From Methanosaeta sp. PtaB.Bin018 (GTDB lineage Archaea; Halobacteriota; Methanosarcinia; Methanotrichales; Methanotrichaceae), in the NCBI GenBank assembly GCA_002067755.1, contig MVQH01000021.1, positions 1-40,218 on the forward strand: a stretch of 40,218 bases of DNA, read 5' to 3'. The notes under the pieces were generated by a model. That model saw nothing but the letters and a program-made list of their open reading frames with translations, did not search any database and was not told the DNA's origin. Each line of letters opens with the position of its first letter. The first letter of the stretch is position 1. Below are positions 1-7,599 of the stretch, in pieces. The translations under genes and the position numbers were made by a program.

Positions 1-1
1 A

Positions 2-820
2 ATTACTCAAGAGCTGGAAGCAGCCTGCATCAAGCTTTCCTCAGTACTCTCTGATATCTTTGGCAAATCGGGAAGGCATATTATTGATGGGCTTCTGAAT
101 GGGATAGATTTGGAGGAGATACTTGAAAGCATTCCATCCAAAAGAGTAAGAGCAAATAGAGAAGAGATACGCGGAATCGTCCAGGCGAACCTATCTTCTT
201 CACAGATATTCCTTTTGCGATCCCATCTGAACACCATCGATGCCTTAAATAAACAGATTGCTGAAATTGAATCCAAGATTTCAGATCAGTTCTCATCGCG
301 AAATGAGGACTTGAGGATCGCGTTATCAATCCCTGGGATGGGATTTATCTCTGCTTGCACAATTTTGGCAGAGATTGGCGATTTCAGGGAGTTCAGTTCA
401 TCAAATAAACTTGCGGCGTATTGCGGGCTCGTGCCATCTGTTTATCAATCAGCAGGCAAGATGATAAACGGCCATATAACAAAACATGGTTCACCTCATG
501 TCAGGTGGATGATTATTGAGGTGGCACATGCTATCACTCGATCGAAGCAAGATTCTCGACTCAAGCGATTCTTCTTGAGGATCAAGGCAAGAAGAGGCAT
601 AAAGATCGCAGTTGTAGCTCTTGCAAGAAAAGTGCTGTGTTTGCTGTATCATTTGATGATAAATCAGGAACTTTATCAGGATGACTTGCTCAGCAAACCA
701 AAAGACATCAAGCATCCAAGAGCTTATCCTAATGCGCCAATAAGCCTTGATGAAATGATAAGAATTATCACAAAAGCAGGATATGAGGTCAGGAAAATGG
801 ATTATCTTGGAAGCGGCTAA
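2..820 (+). CDS. IS110-family transposase, 5' end outside window
   Basis: The frame is open from base 2, so the gene begins upstream of the window; about 272 codons are visible. The visible part has a coiled linker (around the LNTIDALNKQIAEIESKI stretch) followed by the C-terminal Transposase_20 domain, recognisable from IPGMGFISACTILAEIGD, LAAYCGLVPS, a QSAGKM segment carrying the family's conserved serine, and HGSPHVRWMIIEVAHAI. The N-terminal DEDD RuvC-like half is only partly present or lies outside. IS110 elements move without terminal inverted repeats and leave little flanking DNA. Here only 18 bases separate the transposase stop from the stop of the truncated nitrogenase-like gene on the other strand, so the element's right end must lie at about 821-850. 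The element probably interrupted that gene. The family call is strong; whether the copy is active cannot be judged. Confidence 0.88.
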   Translation: MTQELEAACIKLSSVLSDIFGKSGRHIIDGLLNGIDLEEILESIPSKRVRANREEIRGIVQANLSSSQIFLLRSHLNTIDALNKQIAEIESKISDQFSSRNEDLRIALSIPGMGFISACTILAEIGDFREFSSSNKLAAYCGLVPSVYQSAGKMINGHITKHGSPHVRWMIIEVAHAITRSKQDSRLKRFFLRIKARRGIKIAVVALARKVLCLLYHLMINQELYQDDLLSKPKDIKHPRAYPNAPISLDEMIRIITKAGYEVRKMDYLGSG

Positions 821-838
821 GGCCGCTGGTTGTTTTAT

Positions 839-1561
839 TTAGAGCGTTTTCATGGCAATGCCCATCTGGCTAAAGAGCCGGCGCATTTCCTCAAGATCTC
901 TTCTGGAGCCATACCTGAATCTACCGGAATACTCTATGTTGACCAAATCCTCGGATATATCCTGTTCTTCCATCAGTTGTTTCACTAGAGAAATAACTAC
1001 TTCTTCCAGGCCACATCCCTTTAGATCGTTATCTGGAGGCTCTGCAGTCTTCCATGCTTTGGCCGTATCTGAGAGCATAGTATCAAGCGATTCTCTGCTT
1101 CGGTGTGCAAATCCCTCTGATGATACGCTGATTAATGGAGTGGATATATCCGATTTTAGGTCCTTACATATCCCGGAGACGTCGTCTCCAATCAGACCAG
1201 AGACACAGGTGGGAAGAACTGCGATCATGCTGGGTTTATATCGATGAGAGATTTCCTCGATAGCTCTTCGCAGCTTGTTCTCTCCTCCATAGATGACATC
1301 ATTCTCATCTAGGTTGGTACTTGGGATATCGTACAAAGGAGAATACAGCTTCATAGGCATTAGCCTCTGGTGGAAAGCACAACCCGAGGGACCATGCATT
1401 ATAGGTACAGCTCCATGGATCTCTGAGATGGCATATACTGAACCAGATAACATACAATTGAGACCAAAACGATGATAATACCGGCTAACGGCTTGTGGAA
1501 TACCGTTAAAGGTGCGGTCAAATGTGATATTACGAAATTCGGTATCGTCTGCATAGGACAT
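839..1561 (-). pseudogene. Nitrogenase-like component 1 (NifD/NifE-type), C-terminally truncated
   Basis: This 240-residue product is the N-terminal half of a nitrogenase component-1-type oxidoreductase, a family whose members are usually over 400 residues. Cysteines occur at about residues 36, 61 (HGPSGC) and 119 (LPTCVSGLIGDD), the spacing expected of the three cluster-ligating cysteines in NifD/NifE proteins. The last recognisable family residues are LEEMRRLFSQMGI; the frame then stops at the edge of the IS110-type element. I therefore read it as a gene cut by insertion, with the cofactor-binding C-terminal half missing. The ATG at 1561 is chosen over the TTG at 1576 because GGATGG lies just upstream. 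Downstream in-cluster genes encode periplasmic metal-complex binding proteins, so the ancestral role could lie in metal or tetrapyrrole cofactor chemistry, but that is inference. No NifH-like partner is in the window. Confidence 0.75.
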
Positions 1562-2055
1562 AAATCCATCCAGCAACTAAGATTACTGATATATCGATCG
1601 GACGTTATTTTTCATTTTCATCACCCGATGCAAATCATGTGACAAGATAGGGAATGACGTTATCCACTCAAGCGATTTATCTAATGTCCTCTTCACCAGA
1701 ACCACTATAATCGTCGGAATGCCATCTGCTCTTACCGTTGGCATCACTGCCTGTGGTGGGTACAGCACCAGAAGAGCACATTTCGTCCTTTTCATTCTTG
1801 ATCTCCTCGGCAGTCAACAAGCTCCTTGCTGACCGATTGGGCCAATTAGTGGCATCTGATATAAATCTATCGAGAATTGTAATACTTAATATGAATATTG
1901 CTAATTGGAATGTAATCGGCTACGAGTAAAGCCCTGCAAAACTGTCCTGCACGGATGTTGTGGATTAGGCTTAACGGTGCGATAAAGTGCTGGGGGAAAC
2001 AGGAGGAAGGGAGACAATTCCCACGCCTCCAATTACGTTGCGTTTGAATATAGTC
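1562..2055. other. 494-base gap without a clear gene
   Basis: No recognisable gene lies here. A TATA-like GATTTATATC reads on the minus strand near 1857-1866 and could serve the nitrogenase-like gene, though it is almost 300 bases from that start. Two minus-strand frames are open. One, 1795-1583, has a good GAGGAGATCAAG site before an ATG but an odd composition. The other, about 1919-1677, uses GAG/AAG/ATC-rich codons like real genes here but has no obvious start. Both may be debris of a lost gene. I give neither a function. Confidence 0.4.
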
Positions 2056-3237
2056 CTAGCCGGCAGACGGATATCCCCATATTCCCTTATATGGCACGCC
2101 CAGCCATTTCTCGAAGTACTCCCTGTTAATTGCATCTGGGTCAAGATCCTTGAATGCCTCAGGGTAGAACCACTTGGCGCAGTAGCACACGCCCACAACT
2201 CCCCTGCAGCTCGCCGATCCAGTCTCACCATCCAGGACGAAGACTCTGATGTTCTTCACCGCATCCGTCTCCTTCCAGCCGGTCCTGCTTGATGCCTCCT
2301 CTATGAACTTCCTGGCGTTATCGGTGCTATCCAGATGATATCCCGTGAGGTCCGTAGGCGCAAAATCGAAGAACGCAGGTATCACTATTACCTCTGGATT
2401 CTGTGTCATCACCCACTCAGGGGCCACCTCTGCAGAGTTGCTCTTGTTGAGTGCGTTGCCAATGTTCAATCCCCCCGCGAGAGTGATCACATCATTGATG
2501 CCAGAGCCGCTGGTCCCTGTAGTCCAGGCCATATCAGAATATTCGTTGTAAACGCGCGGTTTATGCGCTATATCTGCCGTCTTCTCTTGAATCTCCTTAA
2601 GGTAGCCCTCTCTCCAGGCTAGATATTCTTCCACCTTCTCGTCTTCCTCCAGCAGCCTGGCAAGAGCACGGAACTCCTTATCAAACGTCTTCATATTGGA
2701 GAATGGGAAGACTACGATGGCAGTCCCCAATGGCTCCAATTTCTCCTCTATATCTGACAAAGTTTTATTGCTGCCGATAATATAAACATCCGGTCGGTTC
2801 TCGATCACCTTCTCATAGTCTATCTCTCTATACTCGCCCACAGCTGGTTTCTCTTTGATTCCCGGCACAAAGCCGTAGACTCTTTGAGCAGTGTTCGTCA
2901 CCGCTGAAAGTCGGTCCTGAGCCTTGAGCACAAAGATCGGCTCGTAAGCCCAGGTTCCCTGACTGATCATCCTCTTCACAGGCTTGTAGATCGTTACCTC
3001 CCTGCCTGCCGAATCGGTAATGTTGATCGGATACTTCTCATGGATGTGCTTGATCTCCTGCAGCTCATCCGCAGAGAGCTTCCCTTCCTTTGCGAGCTTC
3101 TCCGCCGCCGCCACCTCCTCAGCAGAAACGATCTTGTCGCCATTGCTGTCGCCAGGGACATCCGTCACTTGCGCAAACGCTAAGCCGACCATCAGCGATG
3201 CGCATACTATCATCAGAGCAAAAATCTTCCATCTCAT
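2056..3237 (-). CDS. EF-hand-bearing ABC periplasmic binding protein, paralogue 1
   Basis: A 393-residue exported binding protein of the iron-complex/cobalamin type (Peripla_BP_2). It starts with a signal peptide (MRWKIFALMIVC...GLAFAQ), then a segment with a canonical EF-hand loop, DSNGDKIVSAEE, and a weaker second one. The binding domain runs from NITDSAGREVTIYKP (a hallmark entry of this family) to a C-terminal EYFEKWLGVPYKGIW tail shared by all three paralogues here. It should capture a metal chelate outside the membrane and pass it to an ABC permease, but no permease or ATPase gene is in the window. The ATG at 3237 is preferred because GGAGGAAATGAG precedes it; a longer frame to 3324 runs through the promoter. 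Unlike its paralogues it has three cysteines in the CRGVVGVCYCAKWF segment. Ligand unknown. Confidence 0.88.
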   Translation of the reverse strand: MRWKIFALMIVCASLMVGLAFAQVTDVPGDSNGDKIVSAEEVAAAEKLAKEGKLSADELQEIKHIHEKYPINITDSAGREVTIYKPVKRMISQGTWAYEPIFVLKAQDRLSAVTNTAQRVYGFVPGIKEKPAVGEYREIDYEKVIENRPDVYIIGSNKTLSDIEEKLEPLGTAIVVFPFSNMKTFDKEFRALARLLEEDEKVEEYLAWREGYLKEIQEKTADIAHKPRVYNEYSDMAWTTGTSGSGINDVITLAGGLNIGNALNKSNSAEVAPEWVMTQNPEVIVIPAFFDFAPTDLTGYHLDSTDNARKFIEEASSRTGWKETDAVKNIRVFVLDGETGSASCRGVVGVCYCAKWFYPEAFKDLDPDAINREYFEKWLGVPYKGIWGYPSAG

Positions 3238-3297
3238 CTCATTTCCTCCAGCGGCCTCAAGTTTGAGACCGACTTGTTGGGTCTGACGACGTTCAAT

Positions 3298-3322
3298 GAT
3301 ATAAATATTACTTATTATTACC
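3298..3322 (-). promoter_or_regulatory. Promoter box of binding-protein paralogue 1
   Basis: Read on the minus strand this is a TATA box (ATTTATATC) preceded directly by GTAATAATAAGTAAT in the BRE position. Almost the same block precedes the other two binding-protein genes. The start site would fall near 3275, giving a leader of roughly 40 bases. The ATTAC-N5-ATTAC arrangement on the plus strand could be an operator for a metal- or cofactor-sensing repressor (inference). Confidence 0.65.
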
Positions 3323-3420
3323 AAATATTTGAAATCTATGCAGAATAACTGCTAGGCGCTCTTGTCTTCTCAAATGGAAAGATAGCGCTATCCTCAATTG
3401 ACGAGGCAGAATAAGCAGTC

Positions 3421-3490
3421 AAAAAACACAAGCCAGATGCCCTTTTCAGGTTATTGGCATGTATGAAGGTCCTCCTGATCTGATCGCACA
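3421..3490 (+). pseudogene. Remnant of a PIN-associated antitoxin gene
   Basis: This stretch aligns base for base, with one indel, to the 3' part of the intact antitoxin at 4247-4444. The shared track covers CAGATGCCCTTTTCAGG and then GAAGGTCCTCCTGATCTG, against GAAGGTCCTTCTGATCTG in the intact gene. Translated in pieces it gives KPDALFR and VIGMYEGPPDL, against KTDALSRVIGICEGPSDL. No toxin follows it. It marks a second, lost copy of the same cassette beside a methyltransferase fragment. Confidence 0.55.
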
Positions 3491-3547
3491 ACGGCTTTTG
3501 CCTGCCGGTAGGACAATCTTCAATGAAGTCAGATTTGATATAGCTGC

Positions 3548-4181
3548 TCAGGGCGACACCGTATCTCTCCTCCACGAGATCCTCACATAAACAGTATCAT
3601 CCTCCAGCATCACCCTCTCCCCCTCCCGCCGTCCCCGTCTCTCCAGATAATACCCTATAGTGTCGTCGTGCTCCTGAGTGCTCAGCCCCAGGGCCCTCCG
3701 CAGCTCGGAGACCCCCTCCTCCAGGCTCTCGTACTCTCTCGGAAAGGCAGTCCCCTGCGGCACCTGCACGTCCGCATAGATCCCGAGGCTGTAGAGCAGA
3801 TTGTAGAGAACATCGCTCATGGGGTGGCAGATGTGCTCCCGCCCAAAGATCTTGGGACAGAGGTCCATCCTGGATCGCTCCCAGGAGGGCACGCCTGCAA
3901 ACCAGTATAAAATGACCTGCCGCCTGGCCAGCCGGTCCATCTTGAGCAGCGCCTCCCGCATGTCAAGAAAGGAGAGCGAGTAGGAGGCGATGACCAGATC
4001 ATGCTCGCCCACCTCATCGTCTGAGAGGTCCTCCCATTTCTCTGGCAGAATTCGGATGTTAGAGATCCCCTCCTCAGCGATGTGCATCTCAAGCCGCTTC
4101 ACCATTGCCAAGGAGGGCTCCACAGCCGTAACCTGCCTCGCCCTCCGGGCCAAAGGCAGGGCCAGGGTCCCCGGCCCCGCG
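3548..4181 (-). pseudogene. SAM-dependent methyltransferase, N-terminally truncated (largest copy)
   Basis: About 210 codons of a class I SAM methyltransferase. Homology with the other copies begins abruptly inside motif I (AGPGTLALPLARR; the preceding VLDIG is missing) at about base 4181. It then continues through motif II (VTAVEPSLAMVKRL), the D/E-rich post-II region (EKWEDLSDDEVGEHDLVIASYSLSF) and the normal C-terminus with a stop at 3548. A complete protein would be around 275 residues, judging by adding the N-terminal piece seen at 7600-7933. With half of the SAM-binding loop gone and no start codon or ribosome site, it is unlikely to be active. The break coincides with the promoter of a divergent toxin-antitoxin pair, which suggests that cassette's arrival or a deletion beside it removed the 5' end. 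Confidence 0.75.
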
Positions 4182-4190
4182 GGCATCAAG

Positions 4191-4205
4191 CTTTTAATAT
4201 AAAAC
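4191..4205 (+). promoter_or_regulatory. TATA box of PIN toxin-antitoxin pair
   Basis: CTTTTAATATAAAAC lies about 50 bases before the antitoxin ATG at 4247, the right distance for an archaeal TATA box with a start site near 4225. It sits within 10 bases of the methyltransferase breakpoint. Confidence 0.5.
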
Positions 4206-4246
4206 GTGCGAATGTATCCACACCAAAAATCCCGGAGAACTCTCTA

Positions 4247-4444
4247 ATGCAAGACCGAGACGCAATAATAAAAAAGATCCAATCCCTTGCAGATACTGAT
4301 CTAAAAGCGGTCGCGGACTTCCTGCGGACCCTGGAGACGAAAAAAGGAACAGGTAAGCATAAGACGGATGCCCTCTCTCGGGTCATAGGCATATGCGAAG
4401 GTCCTTCTGATCTGGCCGAAAAGCACGACAGCTATGCCTACTGA
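4247..4444 (+). CDS. Small antitoxin paired with PIN toxin
   Basis: A 65-residue protein (MQDRDAIIKKIQSLADTD...) ending in GICEGPSDLAEKHDSYAY. The xDLAEKHDxY-type tail is typical of short antitoxins that precede PIN toxins; in this family it is the part that binds the toxin, while the helical N-terminal half dimerises. The ATG at 4247 follows GGAG at a spacing of about 9. The longer open frame extending back to 4082 is only the antisense shadow of the methyltransferase fragment. It overlaps the toxin start by 11 bases, the usual translational coupling of such pairs. It presumably represses its own TATA promoter at 4191-4205 together with the toxin. Confidence 0.72.
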   Translation: MQDRDAIIKKIQSLADTDLKAVADFLRTLETKKGTGKHKTDALSRVIGICEGPSDLAEKHDSYAY

Positions 4445-4877
4445 TAAGATGATCTTCGTAGATAGCTGGGCTTTTCTTGCACTGGCTAATAGGAGAGATA
4501 GCGATCACCAGAAAGCTGTCTGCAACTATGAAACGATCAAAGAACGGGGCTGCTCGATGGTGACCTCAGATTATATACTCGATGAGGTTATCACATCCTT
4601 ATTTAGGAAAGTCAACTTTGAAAGTGCGCAGAGATTCATTGAGGCTATATTTCAGGATATCAGAGAAGAAAATCTCCTTCTGGAAAGAATAGACGAAGGC
4701 AGATTCAACTATGCATGGCTGCTGCGCAGCATTTATCGAGACAAGCCAGATATATCTTTCACAGATCTCACGTCATTCGTACTGATGAAAGAGGCGGATA
4801 TTTCCAGAGTGTTTACAAAGGATCGTCATTTTGAGATGGCGAATCTTGGCTTCGAGATATGGCCTGATCCTGAATAA
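4434..4877 (+). CDS. PIN-domain toxin (VapC-like)
   Basis: A 147-residue PIN-domain ribonuclease. The acidic metal-binding set is intact: FVDSWAF (first Asp), ILDEVITSLF (Glu), ISFTDLTSF (Asp) and FTKDRHF (last Asp). VapC toxins cleave RNA, often tRNA or rRNA, and are held in check by the antitoxin encoded just upstream. The start ATG overlaps the antitoxin stop. The 3' end runs up to another methyltransferase fragment in opposite orientation. The toxin looks complete and probably functional. Confidence 0.82.
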   Translation: MPTDKMIFVDSWAFLALANRRDSDHQKAVCNYETIKERGCSMVTSDYILDEVITSLFRKVNFESAQRFIEAIFQDIREENLLLERIDEGRFNYAWLLRSIYRDKPDISFTDLTSFVLMKEADISRVFTKDRHFEMANLGFEIWPDPE

Positions 4878-4909
4878 TCTCGATGCGAGATTCATTGGGT
4901 GCGCCATCC

Positions 4910-5252
4910 CAGTGCGACGGCATCGATCTATCCGTCCTCCATGATATCATTATATGAACAGTATCATCCTCCAGCACCACACGCCCCCCATCCCGCCGTC
5001 CCCGTCTCTCCAAATATTCCCTGATCGCTCCGTCGTGCTCCTTGGCCTTCAGAGCCCTCCGCAGCTCTGAGATCTCCACCATGCTCTCGTAGATCCTCAG
5101 AAAGGCAGTCCCCTGCAGCACCTGCACATCCGCATAAATCCCAAGGCTGTAGAGCCGATTAGTAGAGTATGTCGTTCATGAGAGAGGGTCGTGCTCGCCG
5201 ACCTCTTCGTCTTATGGATCCTCCCATCTCCTAGGCGAAATCCGGATTAGAG
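4910..5252 (-). pseudogene. Methyltransferase fragment with internal deletion
   Basis: Reading leftward, bases 5252 to about 5185 match the N-I-R-I-L-P-E-K-W-E-D region of the methyltransferase with an in-frame stop. About 60 codons are then absent, and the sequence resumes in the SDVLYNLLYSLGIYADVQ region and continues to DDTVHIMISWR. The result keeps only the centre and the C-terminal tail. The 5252 side joins within about 10 bases to the decayed hepT copy at 5266. No function is possible. Confidence 0.68.
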
Positions 5253-5265
5253 CAGAGTTTGCAGG

Positions 5266-5337
5266 CTATCTTTTCAGCACATCTTCACGCGCAGCATCGA
5301 GCATATGTCGCAGTCGAACGAGGTCATCCTTCTGCAT
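5266..5337 (-). pseudogene. hepT remnant with large in-frame internal deletion
   Basis: The first 16 codons ([13 protein letters not shown]...) and last 6 (EDVLKR) of the HepT toxin found intact at 10272-10607 are joined in frame, giving a 23-residue product. The deletion removes 88 codons, including the catalytic R-N-R-L-V-H motif. It overlaps the end of the decayed mntA copy by 14 bases, exactly as in the intact pair. Confidence 0.7.
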
Positions 5338-5625
5338 ACTGAACCTCTGTCTCTCTCAGCACGTCATCGCGGAAATAGCGGCTCAGATCCTCAGCGGTCC
5401 GAAGATCAACCCTGCGGCCGCCGAAGATTGTTTAGATCTCCCTCTCCATTCGAGCGATGCCAAGAAGTCAGGCAGATGCCCGGTCTCGAAATCTACCAAC
5501 ACGTCGATGTCGCTATCTGGCGAAAAATCCTCCCGCAACACGGATTCGAAAAGAGCCAGCAGTCTGATATGATATCTCTGGCAAAAGGATGCAACCTCTG
5601 CTCTATCGACGGATATGCGCGCCAT
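5324..5625 (-). pseudogene. mntA remnant (nucleotidyltransferase), frameshifted
   Basis: A 302-base copy of the 303-base mntA at 10594-10896; the missing base shifts the frame after DFETGHLP. The start (ATG, MARISVD) and the DSDIDVL acidic pair remain, but the glycine of the GS motif is replaced (FESVLRED against FGSVLRED), which should damage nucleotide binding. Together with the gutted hepT this is a dead copy of the toxin-antitoxin pair. Confidence 0.75.
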
Positions 5626-5707
5626 TATTCCACTTCCCACGCTATTGAAGTTTTCCGATCTCAATTCTAGCCATTGTTCAATACTTTACTTGCCCACTGG
5701 ATAGAAG

Positions 5708-6082
5708 TCAACCCAGGAAGATGACATCTTCCATACCCTTGAAGTCTGAATCCCCCGTCACAACCTTTGAGCCTTTGAGCTTGGCAGTGGCGTAGACTAT
5801 TGAGTCCCCGAGCCCCCACTTGAGATCGTGCTTGATCTTGGCAGCACTGACTGCGACCTCTTCGTCCACGTCAATCAAAATGCATCTCTCCCTCATGGCC
5901 AGCCTCTTCTCTTCAGCAGTCGGCTCATCGTAGTATCTGAGGATCCAGCGGTAGACCTCGGACAAGTTGATTGTGCTGATTACGATCTCTTGGTCATCAT
6001 CAATATAGCCCCTCACGACCGCGCCTGCATCGCTTCCCATGAAATACTCAATCCAGGCCCAGGAATCAATCAAGACGGTCAA
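5708..6082 (-). CDS. PIN-domain toxin (VapC-like)
   Basis: A 124-residue PIN-domain ribonuclease with all acidic positions present: VLIDSWAW, INLSEVYRW, WGLGDSIVYA and VTGDSDFKG. The start is a TTG at 6082, behind GGGAGGAG and overlapping its antitoxin by 17 bases. It is unlike the PIN proteins at 4434 and 7934 apart from the fold, so the three cassettes were acquired separately rather than copied from one another. It follows a methyltransferase N-terminal stub on the same strand, separated by its own antitoxin gene. Confidence 0.82.
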   Translation of the reverse strand: MTVLIDSWAWIEYFMGSDAGAVVRGYIDDDQEIVISTINLSEVYRWILRYYDEPTAEEKRLAMRERCILIDVDEEVAVSAAKIKHDLKWGLGDSIVYATAKLKGSKVVTGDSDFKGMEDVIFLG

Positions 6083-6260
6083 TCTCCTCCCTCTGGAATG
6101 ACTCTAGTCTGGGCAGGCTGCCAAAGTGCATGCCCTCCATTCTCCTGGCTTTTCTGAACAGGTATCTTATGACCTCGTCGTAGGATTTGACATCGATCTC
6201 CTTCTTTAGCCTGTCGAGCATCTCCTGAACATCATCTTTGACCTGTATTGTGGTAGTCAT
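6066..6260 (-). CDS. Ribbon-helix-helix-type antitoxin (VapB-like)
   Basis: A 64-residue protein beginning TTTIQVKDDVQEMLDRLK, the beta strand plus helix start of ribbon-helix-helix antitoxins. A middle KSYDEVIRYLFRKARR segment is followed by an acidic C-terminal tail that would wrap the toxin. It lies directly upstream of, and overlaps, the PIN toxin at 5708-6082. AT-rich DNA with TTATAATCTTATAG just upstream probably holds its promoter and autorepression site. Confidence 0.75.
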   Translation of the reverse strand: MTTTIQVKDDVQEMLDRLKKEIDVKSYDEVIRYLFRKARRMEGMHFGSLPRLESFQREEIDRLD

Positions 6261-6277
6261 GATATAGCCTTATAATA

Positions 6278-6406
6278 CTATAAGATTATAATCCTTTTGT
6301 AGCCTTGATCCAGCGCGTGATGTGGTTGTCGAGCTATTCTCTGGCCATCCCAGGAGGCGAGGCAGGTGAGCTTCCAGACGGAGTTCCAGTCGATCATTGA
6401 ATCCAT
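6278..6406 (-). pseudogene. Methyltransferase start fragment behind binding protein 2
   Basis: The true start of the methyltransferase is preserved here: GAGGAGGGATAG, then ATG, then codons for MDSMIDWNSVWKLT. Homology fades after roughly 25 codons and the frame stops at 6278. It begins only 29 bases after the stop of the binding-protein gene at 6436, so the two were once an operon. The remainder of the gene has been replaced by the antitoxin-toxin pair at 5708-6260. Confidence 0.68.
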
Positions 6407-6435
6407 CTATCCCTCCTCATGCATCAATTGGGCAC

Positions 6436-7491
6436 TCAGCTCGCCTGGGGATAAGCCCATATTCCCTGGTAAGGCACGCCCATCCATTTCTCGAAGTATT
6501 CCTTATGAATGTCTTCAGGGCTTAGATCCTTGAACTGATCCGGATAGAACAACTTGGCCAAATACTGCGCTCCGATAAATCCTCTTACAGCTTCGATCAG
6601 GTAGGCATCGATGACATATATCCTGTTGCTCTTCACGGCACTGGTACCGTTAAGGCCCGCACGCAGCTTCGCTTCCTCAATGAATTTTGTGGAGTTCACA
6701 TTGTCCTTCTGCAGATATCCTGTGTAATAATCGAAAGCCGGGAATATTATGACATCAGGATTTTCTTTCAGCACCCACTCGGCGTCCACTGTCGGATAGC
6801 GCAAGGAAAGGTTCGCCTCCGGATTGAGAACGCCTGCAATGTTCTCTCCTCCGGCCATGGCTATCACGTCATCCAATCCTGATAGCTTGGAGCCTGTGTA
6901 CCAGGGAGTATCCGACCATTCTCCATAAACCCTTACTTTGGAATTGATTCCCACTACTTTGCTTTTCAGAGCGTCCAATGTGCTGTTCTTCCAGGTGATG
7001 AACTCCTTTGCCCTGGCCATCTCCTTCGTACCCAGCAGCTCGGCCAGAGTAGACAGTTCACCATCGAACTTGTCTTGCAGGTTGAATGGGAGGCAAACCA
7101 CTTTTATGCCGTGATTCGAGAGCTTCTCGTCAACTTGCTTGACATACTTGCTTTGAACGATGACCAGATCTGGCTTCAATTCGATTATCTTTTCATAATC
7201 AGGTTCTTTGTAAGTGCCAATAGATGGTTTGTCTGCTATTCCCGAGAGATACGAATACTGGACCTGGGAGCCTTTTTCGACGCCTACGATCTTATCCTGT
7301 GCTCCTAGGATATAGAGCGGCTCATAGGACCATGCAACAATTGGAACAATCCTCTCCGCAGGTTTATCTATCGTCAGGGTTCTATTTGCCGAATCCGTGA
7401 TGGTCTTGGAGAAGCCGTCGCTTCCCAAAGCAGGCAAAATAGCCAGCGACAGACACAACACCAGCGCTAAAGCGCAATTAATCCACTTCAT
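6436..7491 (-). CDS. ABC periplasmic binding protein, paralogue 2 (no EF-hand)
   Basis: A 351-residue exported Peripla_BP_2-type protein. The signal peptide (MKWINCALALVLCLSLA) leads straight to TITDSANRTLTIDKPAERIV, so it lacks the EF-hand segment of paralogues 1 and 3. The rest matches them: AWSYEPLYILG, the YEKIIELKPDLVIV acidic/aliphatic block, VRVYGEWSDTPWYTG, AMAGGENIAG, and the common EYFEKWMGVPYQGIW tail. The ATG at 7491 follows AGGAGG at seven bases; upstream in-frame codons lie before that site. It probably binds a metal complex for an ABC importer encoded elsewhere. A methyltransferase stub begins 29 bases downstream, another fragment lies upstream of its promoter. Confidence 0.88.
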   Translation of the reverse strand: MKWINCALALVLCLSLAILPALGSDGFSKTITDSANRTLTIDKPAERIVPIVAWSYEPLYILGAQDKIVGVEKGSQVQYSYLSGIADKPSIGTYKEPDYEKIIELKPDLVIVQSKYVKQVDEKLSNHGIKVVCLPFNLQDKFDGELSTLAELLGTKEMARAKEFITWKNSTLDALKSKVVGINSKVRVYGEWSDTPWYTGSKLSGLDDVIAMAGGENIAGVLNPEANLSLRYPTVDAEWVLKENPDVIIFPAFDYYTGYLQKDNVNSTKFIEEAKLRAGLNGTSAVKSNRIYVIDAYLIEAVRGFIGAQYLAKLFYPDQFKDLSPEDIHKEYFEKWMGVPYQGIWAYPQAS

Positions 7492-7548
7492 CCATCTTCC
7501 TCCTACAGCTAACACGCTTGGAACTGGCTATGTCAACATACCATCATG

Positions 7549-7572
7549 GATATAAATATTACCTATTATTAC
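7549..7572 (-). promoter_or_regulatory. Promoter box of binding-protein paralogue 2
   Basis: The minus strand reads GTAATAATAGGTAAT then ATTTATATC, differing from the box of paralogue 1 by a single base in the first part. The leader would be about 35 bases. The block ends only 28 bases from the breakpoint of a methyltransferase fragment, so the promoter probably travelled with the binding-protein gene during duplication. Confidence 0.65.
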
Positions 7573-7599
7573 AATCTTTCATTTGCATATTTTGTATAC

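Noticed and set aside
1583-1795. 70-codon minus-strand frame with a good ribosome site
   Set aside because: Composition and sequence resemble no protein, and another frame of the same DNA has more gene-like codon use. Kept only as a remark in the gap entry.
3817-4092. Second minus-strand frame inside the largest methyltransferase fragment
   Set aside because: Shadow of the methyltransferase frame; arginine/serine-rich translation is typical of an out-of-phase reading.
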